42,444 bases of DNA from Myxococcales bacterium (lineage in GTDB: Bacteria > Myxococcota_A > Bradymonadia > Bradymonadales > Bradymonadaceae). Under the pieces are notes generated by a model. That model did no database searches. It was not told where the DNA came from and saw only the letters and a list, made by a program, of their open reading frames with translations. The DNA lies in assembly GCA_007135085.1 (NCBI GenBank), contig SLJM01000334.1, positions 1 through 42,444 of the forward strand. Direction: 5' to 3'. Both the position numbers and the translations under genes were made by a program. Below are positions 1 to 7,298 of the stretch, piece by piece (position 1 is the first letter of the stretch; every line of letters starts with the position of its first letter).

Positions 1-76
1 GCTGTGTTTCGCCTCGGTCTGACGTCAGATTACGGTGGATGTGGGAGAACGCAAAAAAATTCTCGGGGGGTAGAAA

Positions 77-130
77 GTGGTTAGTAGTGGGTGGTTGGTA
101 GTGGGTGGTTAGTGGTGGGTGGTTAGTAGT
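77..130. repeat. G/T-rich heptad arm of two-armed repeat, locus 1
   Basis: The stretch reads as 7-bp steps that alternate GTGGTTA/G with GTAGTGG or GTGGTGG, giving a 14-bp super-period. GTGGTT is the reverse complement of the core of the AACCACN units at 180-375, so this arm can partly fold onto the downstream arm. The 13-mer GGTAGTGGGTGGT at 97-109 recurs exactly at 25831-25843 in the second repeat locus. Confidence 0.8.
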
Positions 131-179
131 TAAAGGCGCCCTGCGGCGATCCAGGCCTTTCGAACCATCAAGATCATTG

Positions 180-375
180 AACCACGAACCACAAACCACA
201 AACCACGAACCACAAACCACCAACCACGAACCACAAACCACAAACCACCAACCACGAACCACGAACCACAAACCACAAACCACAAACCACAAACCACGAA
301 CCACGAACCACGAACCACCAACCACCAACCACCAACCACCAACCACCAACCACCAACCACCAACCACCAACCACA
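180..375. repeat. 28 tandem AACCACN heptads, locus 1
   Basis: I count 28 uninterrupted, perfectly phased copies of AACCACN (196 bp). The first six bases never vary. The seventh base is G in 8 copies, A in 10, C in 10 and never T, and copies 20-27 are all AACCACC. The array has no indels. In translation it yields an artefactual heptapeptide repeat in every frame. It resembles in style the short tandemly repeated repetitive heptamers described in cyanobacteria, but the sequence differs and no kinship is claimed. Confidence 0.93.
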
Positions 376-547
376 GTTTCTGAACCCCCGTTAGGATTTC
401 AACGGATTGTAATTGGAACGACCCTTGCACTATGGTACGGGCCGTGCAAATGTTGACGGCATGTCCCGACAAATTTTTGCTGCTCCGGTGGCGAAAGGGA
501 CAAAAAATTTCCGAAAGAGAATGGCTCCCATGCTCCGAGAAGACGCG

Positions 548-1636
548 ATGAATCGCATTGGAAAAACTCTTGTATCCCTGTTGGCGATGATGTTGTTAAT
601 CGCTCCCGGGACCGTATTCGCCCAGGACGAAGTAGAAGACCTGCTGGGACCGGATGATGAGCTCGCCCAGGGCGACGACGATGAGGATCGCCCCTGGGCG
701 GTGTCCATGTCGCTGCGCTCGATGGTGGGGCAGGGCACGTTCGCTCAGGTGAGCAACGATACGGAGTGGGCCGGTCAGATCGACGACGGCCGCAACGCCT
801 TCAACCGTTGGAATCTGGTCTTCGGTATCTCGCCGAGCTACCAGGTGGGCGATTTTAATTTCAGCGCCAGCCTGAGCTGGGTGCAGTGGTTGACCCCCGG
901 CGGCGGTAACGCCACGTCCTCCTTGTCCGGTGGCGCCAACGAGCCCTACCAATTCCGATTTCAGGATATCGGTCTCAACGCCGGGTGGCGAACCTTTACG
1001 AGCGACGCCCTCGGGGTCAGCGCCACGCCGTCGTTGAGCGTGCGTCTTCCCACGAGCAAGGTGGCGCGAACGGAGACCCTCCTCCTCGACGTGGGTGCCA
1101 GCCTGTCGCTTCGGCGCACCTTCTTCGACAAATTGACTCTGAGCGGTGGGTTGAGCGCCAACCAATATTTTCACGAATATACCTCTCCGGTGGTCGATAT
1201 AGACGTGGTGGGTCATGACAACGTCCACTACCGCGTCGGCGGCGCCGAGGATATCGAGCCCGGTCGCATCTCCATCGGCGGTCGAAACCTGCAATACCAG
1301 GTGGGCACGACCCTGGGGGCCAGCTTTGGGCTTCCCGCCAATCTATCGGCGAGCATCAATTACGGTCTGTTCAATTATTGGACCTACGACGTGGATAACG
1401 ACGATGAGTTTATGTCGGAGCACGCCAAACCGGGACGTGGCTGGTCGCAGGTGACGATGGGCTCCTTTGGCCTGAGCTATCAGGTCAACGAGTGGATCGG
1501 CACCTCCCTGATGGCCACCACCATTCAGACGCCGAAGACGGCGGATAATAAATCCTTCCGCTTTCCCTTCTGGAATTTCGCCGGCGCCGCCTCCAACTCC
1601 ACGGGCATCACCCTCGGGGTGAGCGGCTCTTACTGA
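548..1636 (+). CDS. Predicted outer-membrane beta-barrel protein
   Basis: The start is placed at ATG 548 because the product then opens with a clean signal peptide (MNRIGKTLVSLLAMMLL...TVFAQ) that would be cleaved before an acidic linker rich in Asp and Glu. The open frame extends upstream to a TTG at 413, but those residues do not look like protein. The mature part (about 340 residues) alternates hydrophobic and polar residues, is rich in Gly, Ser, Thr and aromatic residues, and ends in ...LGVSGSY. That pattern, with a C-terminal aromatic residue, is typical of porin-like barrels inserted by BAM. I do not recognise a specific family, so substrate and role are unknown. It stands alone, with a hairpin terminator about 25 bp downstream. 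Confidence 0.75.
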   Translation: MNRIGKTLVSLLAMMLLIAPGTVFAQDEVEDLLGPDDELAQGDDDEDRPWAVSMSLRSMVGQGTFAQVSNDTEWAGQIDDGRNAFNRWNLVFGISPSYQVGDFNFSASLSWVQWLTPGGGNATSSLSGGANEPYQFRFQDIGLNAGWRTFTSDALGVSATPSLSVRLPTSKVARTETLLLDVGASLSLRRTFFDKLTLSGGLSANQYFHEYTSPVVDIDVVGHDNVHYRVGGAEDIEPGRISIGGRNLQYQVGTTLGASFGLPANLSASINYGLFNYWTYDVDNDDEFMSEHAKPGRGWSQVTMGSFGLSYQVNEWIGTSLMATTIQTPKTADNKSFRFPFWNFAGAASNSTGITLGVSGSY

Positions 1637-1661
1637 GTTGATTGGCGGAGGACTCGGATTT

Positions 1662-1710
1662 GCCAGGAGCGCTGGTTCGCAGATTTGCGAATCAGCGCTC
1701 CTGGCGTTTT
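1662..1710 (+). terminator. 20-bp hairpin terminator
   Basis: The arms at 1662-1681 and 1686-1705 are complementary over 20 bp with a single G-U pair and a 4-nt loop (GATT), followed by GTTTTC. It would stop transcription from the barrel gene. Its right arm contains the stop codon (TCA at 1692-1694) of the convergent peptidase gene, so the hairpin also forms the 3' end of that mRNA. Confidence 0.8.
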
Positions 1711-3008
1711 CGGGCGTCGAAGTTTCTCATATCCGGTTCAGCCTGGACGGAGGGGACGCCAATATTGAATAGGTAGTCTCGCCAGTGCTGGCGCATATGT
1801 CCGAAATATGGACCCCGTCCGGGGCCCCACTGCCGCTCCAGGCTATCCCAGCGGGCGAAGAGAATCTCTTCGAAATAATCATCATTATCGTCGATAAACT
1901 CCCACAACGCCTGGGCGATGGGATAATAGGACCAGTGCCAACGCTCCTCCATATGGGCGATCCGATCGTCGTCGAAATCGACGTAGGGTTGGAAGAAGCC
2001 GTAATCCAGGGCGTTGGCGTCGAGCCATCGCCAGTCGCCGTGGAGGGCGCCGCCGTCGGTAAAGAAGACGGGGTTGAGCCCCAGTATATCAACGTCGGTG
2101 CCCCAGTGATGGCGAGAGAGGCCGGGAGCGGCTGATGCCTGGAGGATCTCCCACTCCCGATCTTCTTTGGTGAGGGTGCGCGTCCAGCATCGCTGGTGAC
2201 GCTCGTTGTCGGGGTTCCAGATTCCCTGGCCGATGCGGCATTTTATGGCGGCCTCTTCGGAGATTCGGTTGAAGGGCCGTCCGGTGAAGCGAAATTTGCG
2301 ATACCAGATAAAGCCCTGGGTGTGGATATTGCGAAAGGTCGAGCGCGTCAGGGCGTCGACGGTGCGGTCCAAAAGACGGTCATTGCCGGCGACGGCCTCG
2401 GCCAGGGCGGCGGCGCTGCGGTAGCGACCGCCGAAGTGGGCCTGGATGCTTCGGAATAGACGAATGTCGAATTGGTCGCTGCCGGCGGCGTCGACGAGCT
2501 CGGCGATCATGCAGCGGAGCTGGTTTTCGACTTCGGCACCGGCGATCGAGGGGGGCTGGCGCAGGCCCAGCAGCCAGGCATTGAGGCTGTCCCGATCGAT
2601 AAGTGCCAACAGGCCGACGGCCTCGCGCCATTGAGCATGGCGCTCTCTCAGATAGGCGCGATCGCCGAAATGGCGGCAGGTGTGGGGGCCCTCTAATTCG
2701 AGATAGGCGAAGAGCTGATCGGCGCTCCATTGCTCGTGGTGAGCACGTTCGATGAGGGCTTTAGTGCGCGGCGATTCGCCCAGATCTATATGCGATGAGA
2801 GCTCGTCTCTGGTAGAATATTCTTCATCGTCAGCAGGAGCATCGTTCGGTTCGCCGTAAGCCACGGTGGCGAAGGCTAAAAGAGCAGCGCTCAACAACAA
2901 CGCGGTGTAACGGGCAAGGCAGCAATGCACGGGGCTGGACCATGTGGAAGTCAGAAAATAGACGCCTAAGAGATAGCATACCCTCCGTAGGGGTGTCGAA
3001 TTTTGCAC
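1692..3008 (-). CDS. Exported peptidase, M15/VanY D-Ala-D-Ala carboxypeptidase-like
   Basis: The C-terminal half carries the zinc-site signature of the M15 (VanY/LAS) peptidases. SRHHWGTDVDI matches the SxHxxGxxxD motif, with the His and Asp as metal ligands, and EERWHWSY matches the later catalytic Glu and third ligand His. Relatives cut D-Ala-D-Ala or peptidoglycan stem peptides. The N-terminal 250 residues are Cys-poor, helical and unfamiliar. A signal peptide (LARYTALLLSAALLAF...VAYG) indicates export. The GTG at 3008 gives the longest form, but its purine-rich motif abuts the codon and it would overlap the divergent gene by 67 bp. A GTG at 2930 directly before the signal peptide is at least as likely. 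Substrate specificity is inferred from the family. Confidence 0.68.
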   Translation of the reverse strand: MQNSTPLRRVCYLLGVYFLTSTWSSPVHCCLARYTALLLSAALLAFATVAYGEPNDAPADDEEYSTRDELSSHIDLGESPRTKALIERAHHEQWSADQLFAYLELEGPHTCRHFGDRAYLRERHAQWREAVGLLALIDRDSLNAWLLGLRQPPSIAGAEVENQLRCMIAELVDAAGSDQFDIRLFRSIQAHFGGRYRSAAALAEAVAGNDRLLDRTVDALTRSTFRNIHTQGFIWYRKFRFTGRPFNRISEEAAIKCRIGQGIWNPDNERHQRCWTRTLTKEDREWEILQASAAPGLSRHHWGTDVDILGLNPVFFTDGGALHGDWRWLDANALDYGFFQPYVDFDDDRIAHMEERWHWSYYPIAQALWEFIDDNDDYFEEILFARWDSLERQWGPGRGPYFGHMRQHWRDYLFNIGVPSVQAEPDMRNFDARKRQER

Positions 3009-3871
3009 TCCTTTTGGCGATCGCCGTCGCTGCTGCGACAGCGATCGCTATGGCCGACGCTCGGGGGCAGGTGATCCAATTATTCGAGGTCGATGAGGAG
3101 ATCCAACAGGAAGAGTGGCAGGCGGAGGCCGCCGACGATGAGGCAGCCCAAGGGGTGCTGATCATCACCGAAGGAGGCACGACGGCAAAGGAGAGGACGA
3201 TCCGGCTTAATTATGAAAAGCAGGGCCAGTCTATCCTGGTGCCTGCCCGGGTAGGCGCCAGAGATGCGTTCTTTTTATTTGATACGGGGGCGACCTATAC
3301 CACGTTGACCGAGGAATTTGCCCGCCAGGCCGGGGTGTCGCCAGCACAGGATGCGCCGGTGACGATGGTACAGACCGCCGCAGGGGTCACGCAGACGCGG
3401 TTCGGGTTAATGGATCGCTTTACCCTTGGGGCATCGGAGCTGGATTATGTGAGCTTTACGGTCTGCGATGCCTGCGGCATGGGAACCTATCAGGGGCGTC
3501 CCATTGCCGGATTGTTGGGTTTGAACGTATTGCGCCGTTATCGGGTCAGCGTCGATGATTCACAGGGAGTCATCGAGCTGGAGCCCCATGGCGATTTCCA
3601 CGAACGCAGCGCCGATATCGAGCCCTGGCTGGAAGCGGAGTTGACCACTGTAGAGGTCGATTCAGTGACCGTGGAGGTGCGCAACCGGGCCCCGAAGCGC
3701 ATCGATCGGGTCACCCTCGATGTGACTTGCCTGCTCGCCAGCGGCGAAGAGGTCAGCGACCAGGCCACGATTCGATCCGTGGCCGCTGACAGCTCCACCG
3801 AGGTGGCGTTGAGCGCCTCCCTGGGCACATGCCGCCAATTCGACGCCTCTGTGGCCGAGGGCCGATGGTAG
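2942..3871 (+). CDS. Exported retropepsin-like aspartic protease
   Basis: A signal peptide (FALLLAIAVAAATAIAMADA) precedes an acidic stretch and then a single clan-AA aspartic protease domain. The active-site triad reads FLFDTGAT near residue 114. The flap-side GLMDRFTLG and the second conserved motif GLLGLNVL also fit. Such one-domain bacterial enzymes must dimerise to form the active site, as retroviral proteases do. The last 85 residues (ELTTVEVDSVTVEVRN...) look like a beta-sandwich with two Cys, similar in style to FxLYD domains. ATG 2942 overlaps the divergent peptidase frame, and a GTG at 2993 just before the signal peptide is an alternative start. Substrate is unknown. The divergent neighbour is also an exported hydrolase. 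Confidence 0.8.
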   Translation: MWKSENRRLRDSIPSVGVSNFALLLAIAVAAATAIAMADARGQVIQLFEVDEEIQQEEWQAEAADDEAAQGVLIITEGGTTAKERTIRLNYEKQGQSILVPARVGARDAFFLFDTGATYTTLTEEFARQAGVSPAQDAPVTMVQTAAGVTQTRFGLMDRFTLGASELDYVSFTVCDACGMGTYQGRPIAGLLGLNVLRRYRVSVDDSQGVIELEPHGDFHERSADIEPWLEAELTTVEVDSVTVEVRNRAPKRIDRVTLDVTCLLASGEEVSDQATIRSVAADSSTEVALSASLGTCRQFDASVAEGRW

Positions 3872-3885
3872 ACCCCCCGGCGCCG

Positions 3886-4623
3886 TCAGCGCCCGTTGGT
3901 CTGGTGGTCTTCGGGCAATGAGACGTTGATCGCCTTTGGGTATTTTTTGCCGTCATTGCCGCCGTATTGAAAGTCGACGGGGATCACCTCGCCGGGGACG
4001 TAGGCCGGGAGTCGAGCCCGCAGTTCGTCGTCGACGACATTGGCGATGTGGAAGAAGAATTTCCGCTCCTCATCGGTCTGAATAAACCCGAATCCCTTAT
4101 CCGTAAAGTAGGCGATGACCCGTCCCTCCAGGTCTTCGCCGATATCGAGCTCTTCGTCGAAGGACATGCGCTCCAGGCGTTCGATATTCTCTTCGAGATC
4201 GAAGAAGTGGAACGAACAATCCTCCTGGATGCGGATCCCCGTGGCCTTGACCTGGGAATAGCGGCGGTCAAAGAGGTAGGACAGGCAGGCTCCGAAGGCT
4301 ACCAGCAAGCCACCAGCGCTAAGAGAGGTATCGACCAGCTCGATATAGATCGCTTTTAAGACGATCCCACGCCGGGCGGCCTGTAAAAATTTGTCCTGCC
4401 GCTCCAGGTCGTCGACCGAGTCGGTGACGTGGACGCCCAGATTCACGTGGGCGTGCACGTCCTGGAAGCGGGTAATGGTAAAGTCCAGCAAGTATCGTTG
4501 GGCGAAATTGGGATCGCTTTCAACGTCGGCCCCGGCGCGCTCGAAATACTCTTTGAGTTCTCGAGTCAGGTCCTGGTGCCGCTCATCGGTGGAGAGCTTG
4601 TTCACTTCATCTCCGAGTGCCAT
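3886..4623 (-). CDS. Cold-shock-domain protein with unknown N-terminal domain
   Basis: The C-terminal 75 residues form a cold-shock (OB-fold) domain with both nucleic-acid-binding motifs visible: RNP1-like KGFGFI and RNP2-like FFFHI. The N-terminal 165 residues are not a family I recognise. They contain a basic-acidic helical start, a LGVHVTDSVDDLE stretch and a hydrophobic segment (LSAGGLLVAFGACLSYLF) that may be a membrane helix. The protein is about three times the size of a free cold-shock protein. GAGGTG lies 5 nt before the ATG, supporting the start. The gene converges on the protease gene with a 14-bp gap. Single-stranded RNA/DNA binding is inferred from the C-terminal domain only. Confidence 0.75.
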   Translation of the reverse strand: MALGDEVNKLSTDERHQDLTRELKEYFERAGADVESDPNFAQRYLLDFTITRFQDVHAHVNLGVHVTDSVDDLERQDKFLQAARRGIVLKAIYIELVDTSLSAGGLLVAFGACLSYLFDRRYSQVKATGIRIQEDCSFHFFDLEENIERLERMSFDEELDIGEDLEGRVIAYFTDKGFGFIQTDEERKFFFHIANVVDDELRARLPAYVPGEVIPVDFQYGGNDGKKYPKAINVSLPEDHQTNGR

Positions 4624-5046
4624 AGTATCACCTCACAGCATCTTTCAATCGCGAGAGCGCCGGCCCCGTCCGCGGGTGTCTCGGGTGCGCGTGTCTTCCG
4701 CGAAATTGGAGACATGAACGCGGCGATCGGTGTCGAAAGAAGATCGCTGCGCGACGGACCCTCGCCCGCGGTACCGGTCCATGCCTGCCGTGTGAGATCA
4801 AAGCTAAGCATGGACGGTACAACCGCCAACCCCATCGAGGAGTCAGCCGGAGGCGCTCAGGGATATATAAGCACCACCAGGGGGCTGAACATTCCCACAG
4901 ATTCTTGGAGGCCCTCGTTGGACCCGCCGCGGCGCCGATGATGGCGGGGGCTTTGACAGTGAGACCCAAAATTCATTACAGCAAAGTGGAAATACTTCGA
5001 GCAACCACAGCCGTTGTGACGATGACGCAACTCATAGGTGAAAAAA
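4624..5046. other. Divergent intergenic region (423 bp)
   Basis: No gene is supported here. The open frames are continuations of shadows and lack start signals or protein-like composition. It should hold the promoters of the two divergent genes. A TTGACA at 4953-4958 is the only good promoter element I see; a TATATA stretch at 4864-4869 lacks a matching -35 element on either strand. Confidence 0.5.
4953..4982 (+). promoter_or_regulatory. Candidate promoter of the ExbBD-containing operon
   Basis: A perfect -35 TTGACA is followed after 18 bp by TACAGC, a weak -10 (3 of 6). Transcription would begin near 4990, giving a leader of about 55 nt before the ATG at 5047. Confidence 0.3.
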
Positions 5047-5508
5047 ATGAGCGACCAGGAAAATAATAGTGGCAATGCCCCGATGTCGGTGGGCGGATCA
5101 TTGAGCGAGGAACAGGCGCGCATTGCTGAGATCCATCGCGGGTTCGTGCGCGAGATGGATCGCAGCCTGGGCAATGCCTACGGCACCGGCGGCGGTACCG
5201 TGTTGGGAGTGCTGGTATCGGTGCTCATCGCCGGGTGGTGGATGGGGTGGCTGACCTCGGTCATTCTCTGGGTTTCCGGTGTGACCGCCGTGCTGGCCGC
5301 CCTGTATATGGTGCGCCGACGGATCCACGCCAAGCGAGATAAGCTGCGTCGGCGAGTGGAGAAATATTGCGAGGTCAACGATGTGTCCGTCGATCTCTTA
5401 TGTCTTTATTTTGAGCAAGACCAGACCTATCCGTTTTTCTGCGATATTTTCCAGGAGCCGCCCCACCAACCCCTGGAGCACCAGCAACAGGTGAGTGAGC
5501 AGACCTAA
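5047..5508 (+). CDS. Small inner-membrane protein of unknown function
   Basis: The start is ATG 5047, 6 nt after AGGTG; a GTG three codons upstream is actually part of that ribosome-binding site. The 153-residue product has a polar helical N-terminus (SLSEEQARIAEIHRGF), two membrane helices (GTVLGVLVSVLIAGWWMGWL and SVILWVSGVTAVLAALYMV), a very basic stretch (RRRIHAKRDKLRRRVEKY) and an acidic, Gln-rich tail. No family is recognised. It lies 33 bp before exbB and is probably its first operon partner, so a role in assembling or anchoring the motor is possible but unproven. Confidence 0.65.
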   Translation: MSDQENNSGNAPMSVGGSLSEEQARIAEIHRGFVREMDRSLGNAYGTGGGTVLGVLVSVLIAGWWMGWLTSVILWVSGVTAVLAALYMVRRRIHAKRDKLRRRVEKYCEVNDVSVDLLCLYFEQDQTYPFFCDIFQEPPHQPLEHQQQVSEQT

Positions 5509-5541
5509 GCTCCTTCTCTATCCCACACCCAATAGCAACGC

Positions 5542-6207
5542 ATGACATCTTTTTTGCAGTGGTTCGAATACGGCGGGGTGATGCTCATTCCCATCGCCGT
5601 GGCCTCCGTCGTAGGGCTGGCCCTTTTTATCGCCCGCTGGCGGGCTCACGATCGAGCTCGTGTGATGCCAACAGGGCTTCGCCTGGCGGTGCTGAAAGCG
5701 GTGGGCGACAAAAATTGGGACAAGGCCCAAGAGCTTTGCGCCCGCCAAGACTCGCCGCTGGGACGAGTCTTTGGGGAGGGGCTTCGCTTTCGAGGCGGCG
5801 AACGGGCCGCGATTCGCAGCGCCATGGAAGATGTGGGTCGGCGCCAGATCCATCATCTGGAGCGCTACGTGGGCGCCATCGGTGCTCTGGCTTCGGTGAC
5901 CCCTTTGATGGGGTTGTTGGGCACCGTGCTGGGGATGATCCGGGTCTTTCAGGATCTGGTCCAGGAGGCCGGCGCTCAGGGGGTGGTCGATCCCACCCAG
6001 CTGGCCGGCGGGATCTGGGAAGCGCTGGTGACCACCGCGGCAGGGCTGGCCGTGGCGATCCCCCTCTATCTGGGCTATCGCTATTTGCTGGGCCGATTAG
6101 ATGCCACCTCGGTGGATCTGGAAGAGGCGGCGGCGCAGATGCTCGATCTTCTGGCCCCGCCCCCTCAGGAGGGCCTGTCGGGCACTGACGGCGAGGAGGG
6201 GCGGTGA
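5542..6207 (+). CDS. exbB: MotA/TolQ/ExbB-family proton channel protein
   Basis: The product (221 residues) has the ExbB/TolQ layout: an N-terminal membrane helix (GGVMLIPIAVASVVGLALFIARW), a cytoplasmic segment with PLGRVFGEGL, and two C-terminal helices. These include the hallmark GALASVTPLMGLLGTVLGMIR and LVTTAAGLAVAIPLYLGY. With ExbD it forms a proton-driven inner-membrane motor that energises outer-membrane transport or envelope constriction. Sequence alone does not separate ExbB from TolQ. Its stop overlaps the exbD start by 4 bp (GTGA), so the two are translationally coupled. There is no TonB, TolA, TolB or Pal gene in the window. Confidence 0.9.
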   Translation: MTSFLQWFEYGGVMLIPIAVASVVGLALFIARWRAHDRARVMPTGLRLAVLKAVGDKNWDKAQELCARQDSPLGRVFGEGLRFRGGERAAIRSAMEDVGRRQIHHLERYVGAIGALASVTPLMGLLGTVLGMIRVFQDLVQEAGAQGVVDPTQLAGGIWEALVTTAAGLAVAIPLYLGYRYLLGRLDATSVDLEEAAAQMLDLLAPPPQEGLSGTDGEEGR

Positions 6208-6650
6208 ATTTTCGCGGCGCAAATAAAGGGCGCCGTCGCGTCGAGGCCACCCTGGAGATGACTCCCCTCATCGACGTGATCTTTTTGCTCCTCATCTTCT
6301 TCGTGATGACCACCACCCCGGCGATGAGCGCCGTGGAGCGCCTGGACGTGGATTTGCCCGATGCCGGTAGCGGCCAGGCCGTCGAGGAGGTCGACGAGAT
6401 GCGCATCGTCCTGCGGGTCTACCCCGACGCAGCGGTGGCGATGCGAATCGGCGACCACGGCCAGGAGCGCCGCATCGATGAGGTGGGCGCCGAACTGAAG
6501 GGGGCGGCCCAGAACCATCCCAACGCCACGGTCTGGGTCCAGGGCGATGTCGACGCCAGCCACGGGGCGGTCATCGAGATCCTCGATGCGGCCAGCGAGG
6601 CGGGCTTCGATCGGGTCCATATGGCGGTGCGACCGGCCCCTTCCAGGTAG
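6204..6650 (+). CDS. exbD: ExbD/TolR-family motor subunit
   Basis: The 148-residue product has a short basic N-terminus, one membrane helix beginning with MTPLIDVIFLLLIFFVM, and a periplasmic domain ending in a DASHGAVIEILDAASEAGFDRV segment. The Asp of PLIDV is the family's proton-carrying residue. It starts with GTG inside the exbB stop and is preceded by GAGGAGGGG. It should form the ExbB5ExbD2-type complex with the upstream product. The periplasmic domain would bind the cell wall or an unknown energy transducer. ExbD versus TolR identity cannot be settled by eye. Confidence 0.9.
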   Translation: MNFRGANKGRRRVEATLEMTPLIDVIFLLLIFFVMTTTPAMSAVERLDVDLPDAGSGQAVEEVDEMRIVLRVYPDAAVAMRIGDHGQERRIDEVGAELKGAAQNHPNATVWVQGDVDASHGAVIEILDAASEAGFDRVHMAVRPAPSR

Positions 6651-6746
6651 TATGACCACCGTGGGGTGACCACTTTTCTTGCACACCCCTTCGACAGTGC
6701 TACCGTACTCCATGACAGCGAGTGGCTTCATCTGGAGAGCTCGACG

Positions 6747-7250
6747 ATGCGATTGGCAGCAGTGTTGGTATTTATTGGTGTGGTTCTGGGAGCGATTTAT
6801 TTCGTCTTTTCTCATCCCGCACAGGATCGGCTCGAGGAATTGGAGCGAGAGCTCCAGCAATTGCAGGCCCAGAACGAGTCCCTGGCCGATGAAAATCAGG
6901 ACCTGGAGCGCCAGATTCTGGCCCTTCGCGACGATCCGCGAGTGGCTGAGCGGCGGGCCCGGGAGGCCGTGGGCTTGGCCCGGCCCGAGGAGTTGATCTT
7001 CCAATTCGATGAGCCTCGCCAGGAGACGTCGGTTCAGGTGCGCCTCCAGGTGGGCACGGAGCATCTGGAGTTGGCCGGGCGGGTGGTGGAGCTGCCAGAC
7101 CTGGCGGAGCAGCTTCAGATATTGCAGGAGCAGATCCCCCAGATGACCTTGTCTGTCACCGTCGACGACGACGTGGGTCCCATCGAGCGACAACGGGTGA
7201 TCGACATCGTCGAGGAGTCGCCGCTGGGGCCGGTGCGATGGGGCGATTAG
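6747..7250 (+). CDS. FtsB/DivIC-like protein with an apparent ExbD-like tail
   Basis: ATG 6747 is chosen because GGAGAG lies 7 nt upstream and the product then starts with a membrane helix (LAAVLVFIGVVLGAIYFVF). A coiled coil follows (about residues 26-65), then the septum-initiator signature around RDDPRVAERRAREAVGLARP, as in FtsB/DivIC divisome proteins. The last 65 residues are extra. VVELPDLAEQLQILQEQIP, LSVTVDDDV and RVIDIVEESPLGPV line up by eye with the periplasmic domain of the ExbD encoded just upstream (DEVGAELKGAA, VWVQGDVDA, VIEILDAASEAGFDRV). The FtsB part is fairly certain and the ExbD-like tail is inference. The gene is 96 bp behind exbD, same strand. The 27 in-frame codons upstream of ATG 6747 do not look coding. 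Confidence 0.7.
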   Translation: MRLAAVLVFIGVVLGAIYFVFSHPAQDRLEELERELQQLQAQNESLADENQDLERQILALRDDPRVAERRAREAVGLARPEELIFQFDEPRQETSVQVRLQVGTEHLELAGRVVELPDLAEQLQILQEQIPQMTLSVTVDDDVGPIERQRVIDIVEESPLGPVRWGD

Positions 7251-7273
7251 AGGGTTGATGAGTAGGTAGCGAA

Positions 7274-7298
7274 AGGAGGTCCAAGGATGGACCGTCCT
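7274..7298 (+). promoter_or_regulatory. Hairpin enclosing the leader-ORF ribosome-binding site
   Basis: AGGAGGTCCA at 7274-7283 can pair with TGGACC(G)TCCT at 7288-7298, a 10-bp stem with one bulged G (7294) and an AGGA loop. The stem contains the Shine-Dalgarno sequence AGGAGG, and the start codon ATG 7287-7289 sits at the loop/stem boundary. Folding would hide the initiation site of the leader ORF. Confidence 0.5.

Larger units (their letters stand above)
1..547. other. Gene-free left edge with a heptad repeat
   Basis: I see no credible gene here. Positions 18-29 form a perfect 12-bp palindrome (TCTGACGTCAGA). Positions 77-130 are a G/T-rich heptad array and 180-375 a C/A-rich heptad array, listed separately. 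Long open frames across 105-383 exist only because the 7-bp unit contains no stop codon in any frame. Between the repeat and the first gene lies a 6-bp inverted repeat, TTGCAC at 425-430 and GTGCAA at 444-449, which could be an operator or a weak hairpin. No convincing promoter was found. Confidence 0.6.

Noticed and set aside
105-383. Open frames across the AACCACN array on both strands, encoding heptapeptide repeats such as NHEPQTT
   Set aside because: A 7-bp unit without a stop in any frame keeps all frames open; there is no ribosome-binding site and the composition only reflects the DNA repeat.
413-547. 45-codon N-terminal extension of the barrel protein from TTG 413
   Set aside because: A clear signal peptide starts at ATG 548 and the upstream codons do not resemble protein.
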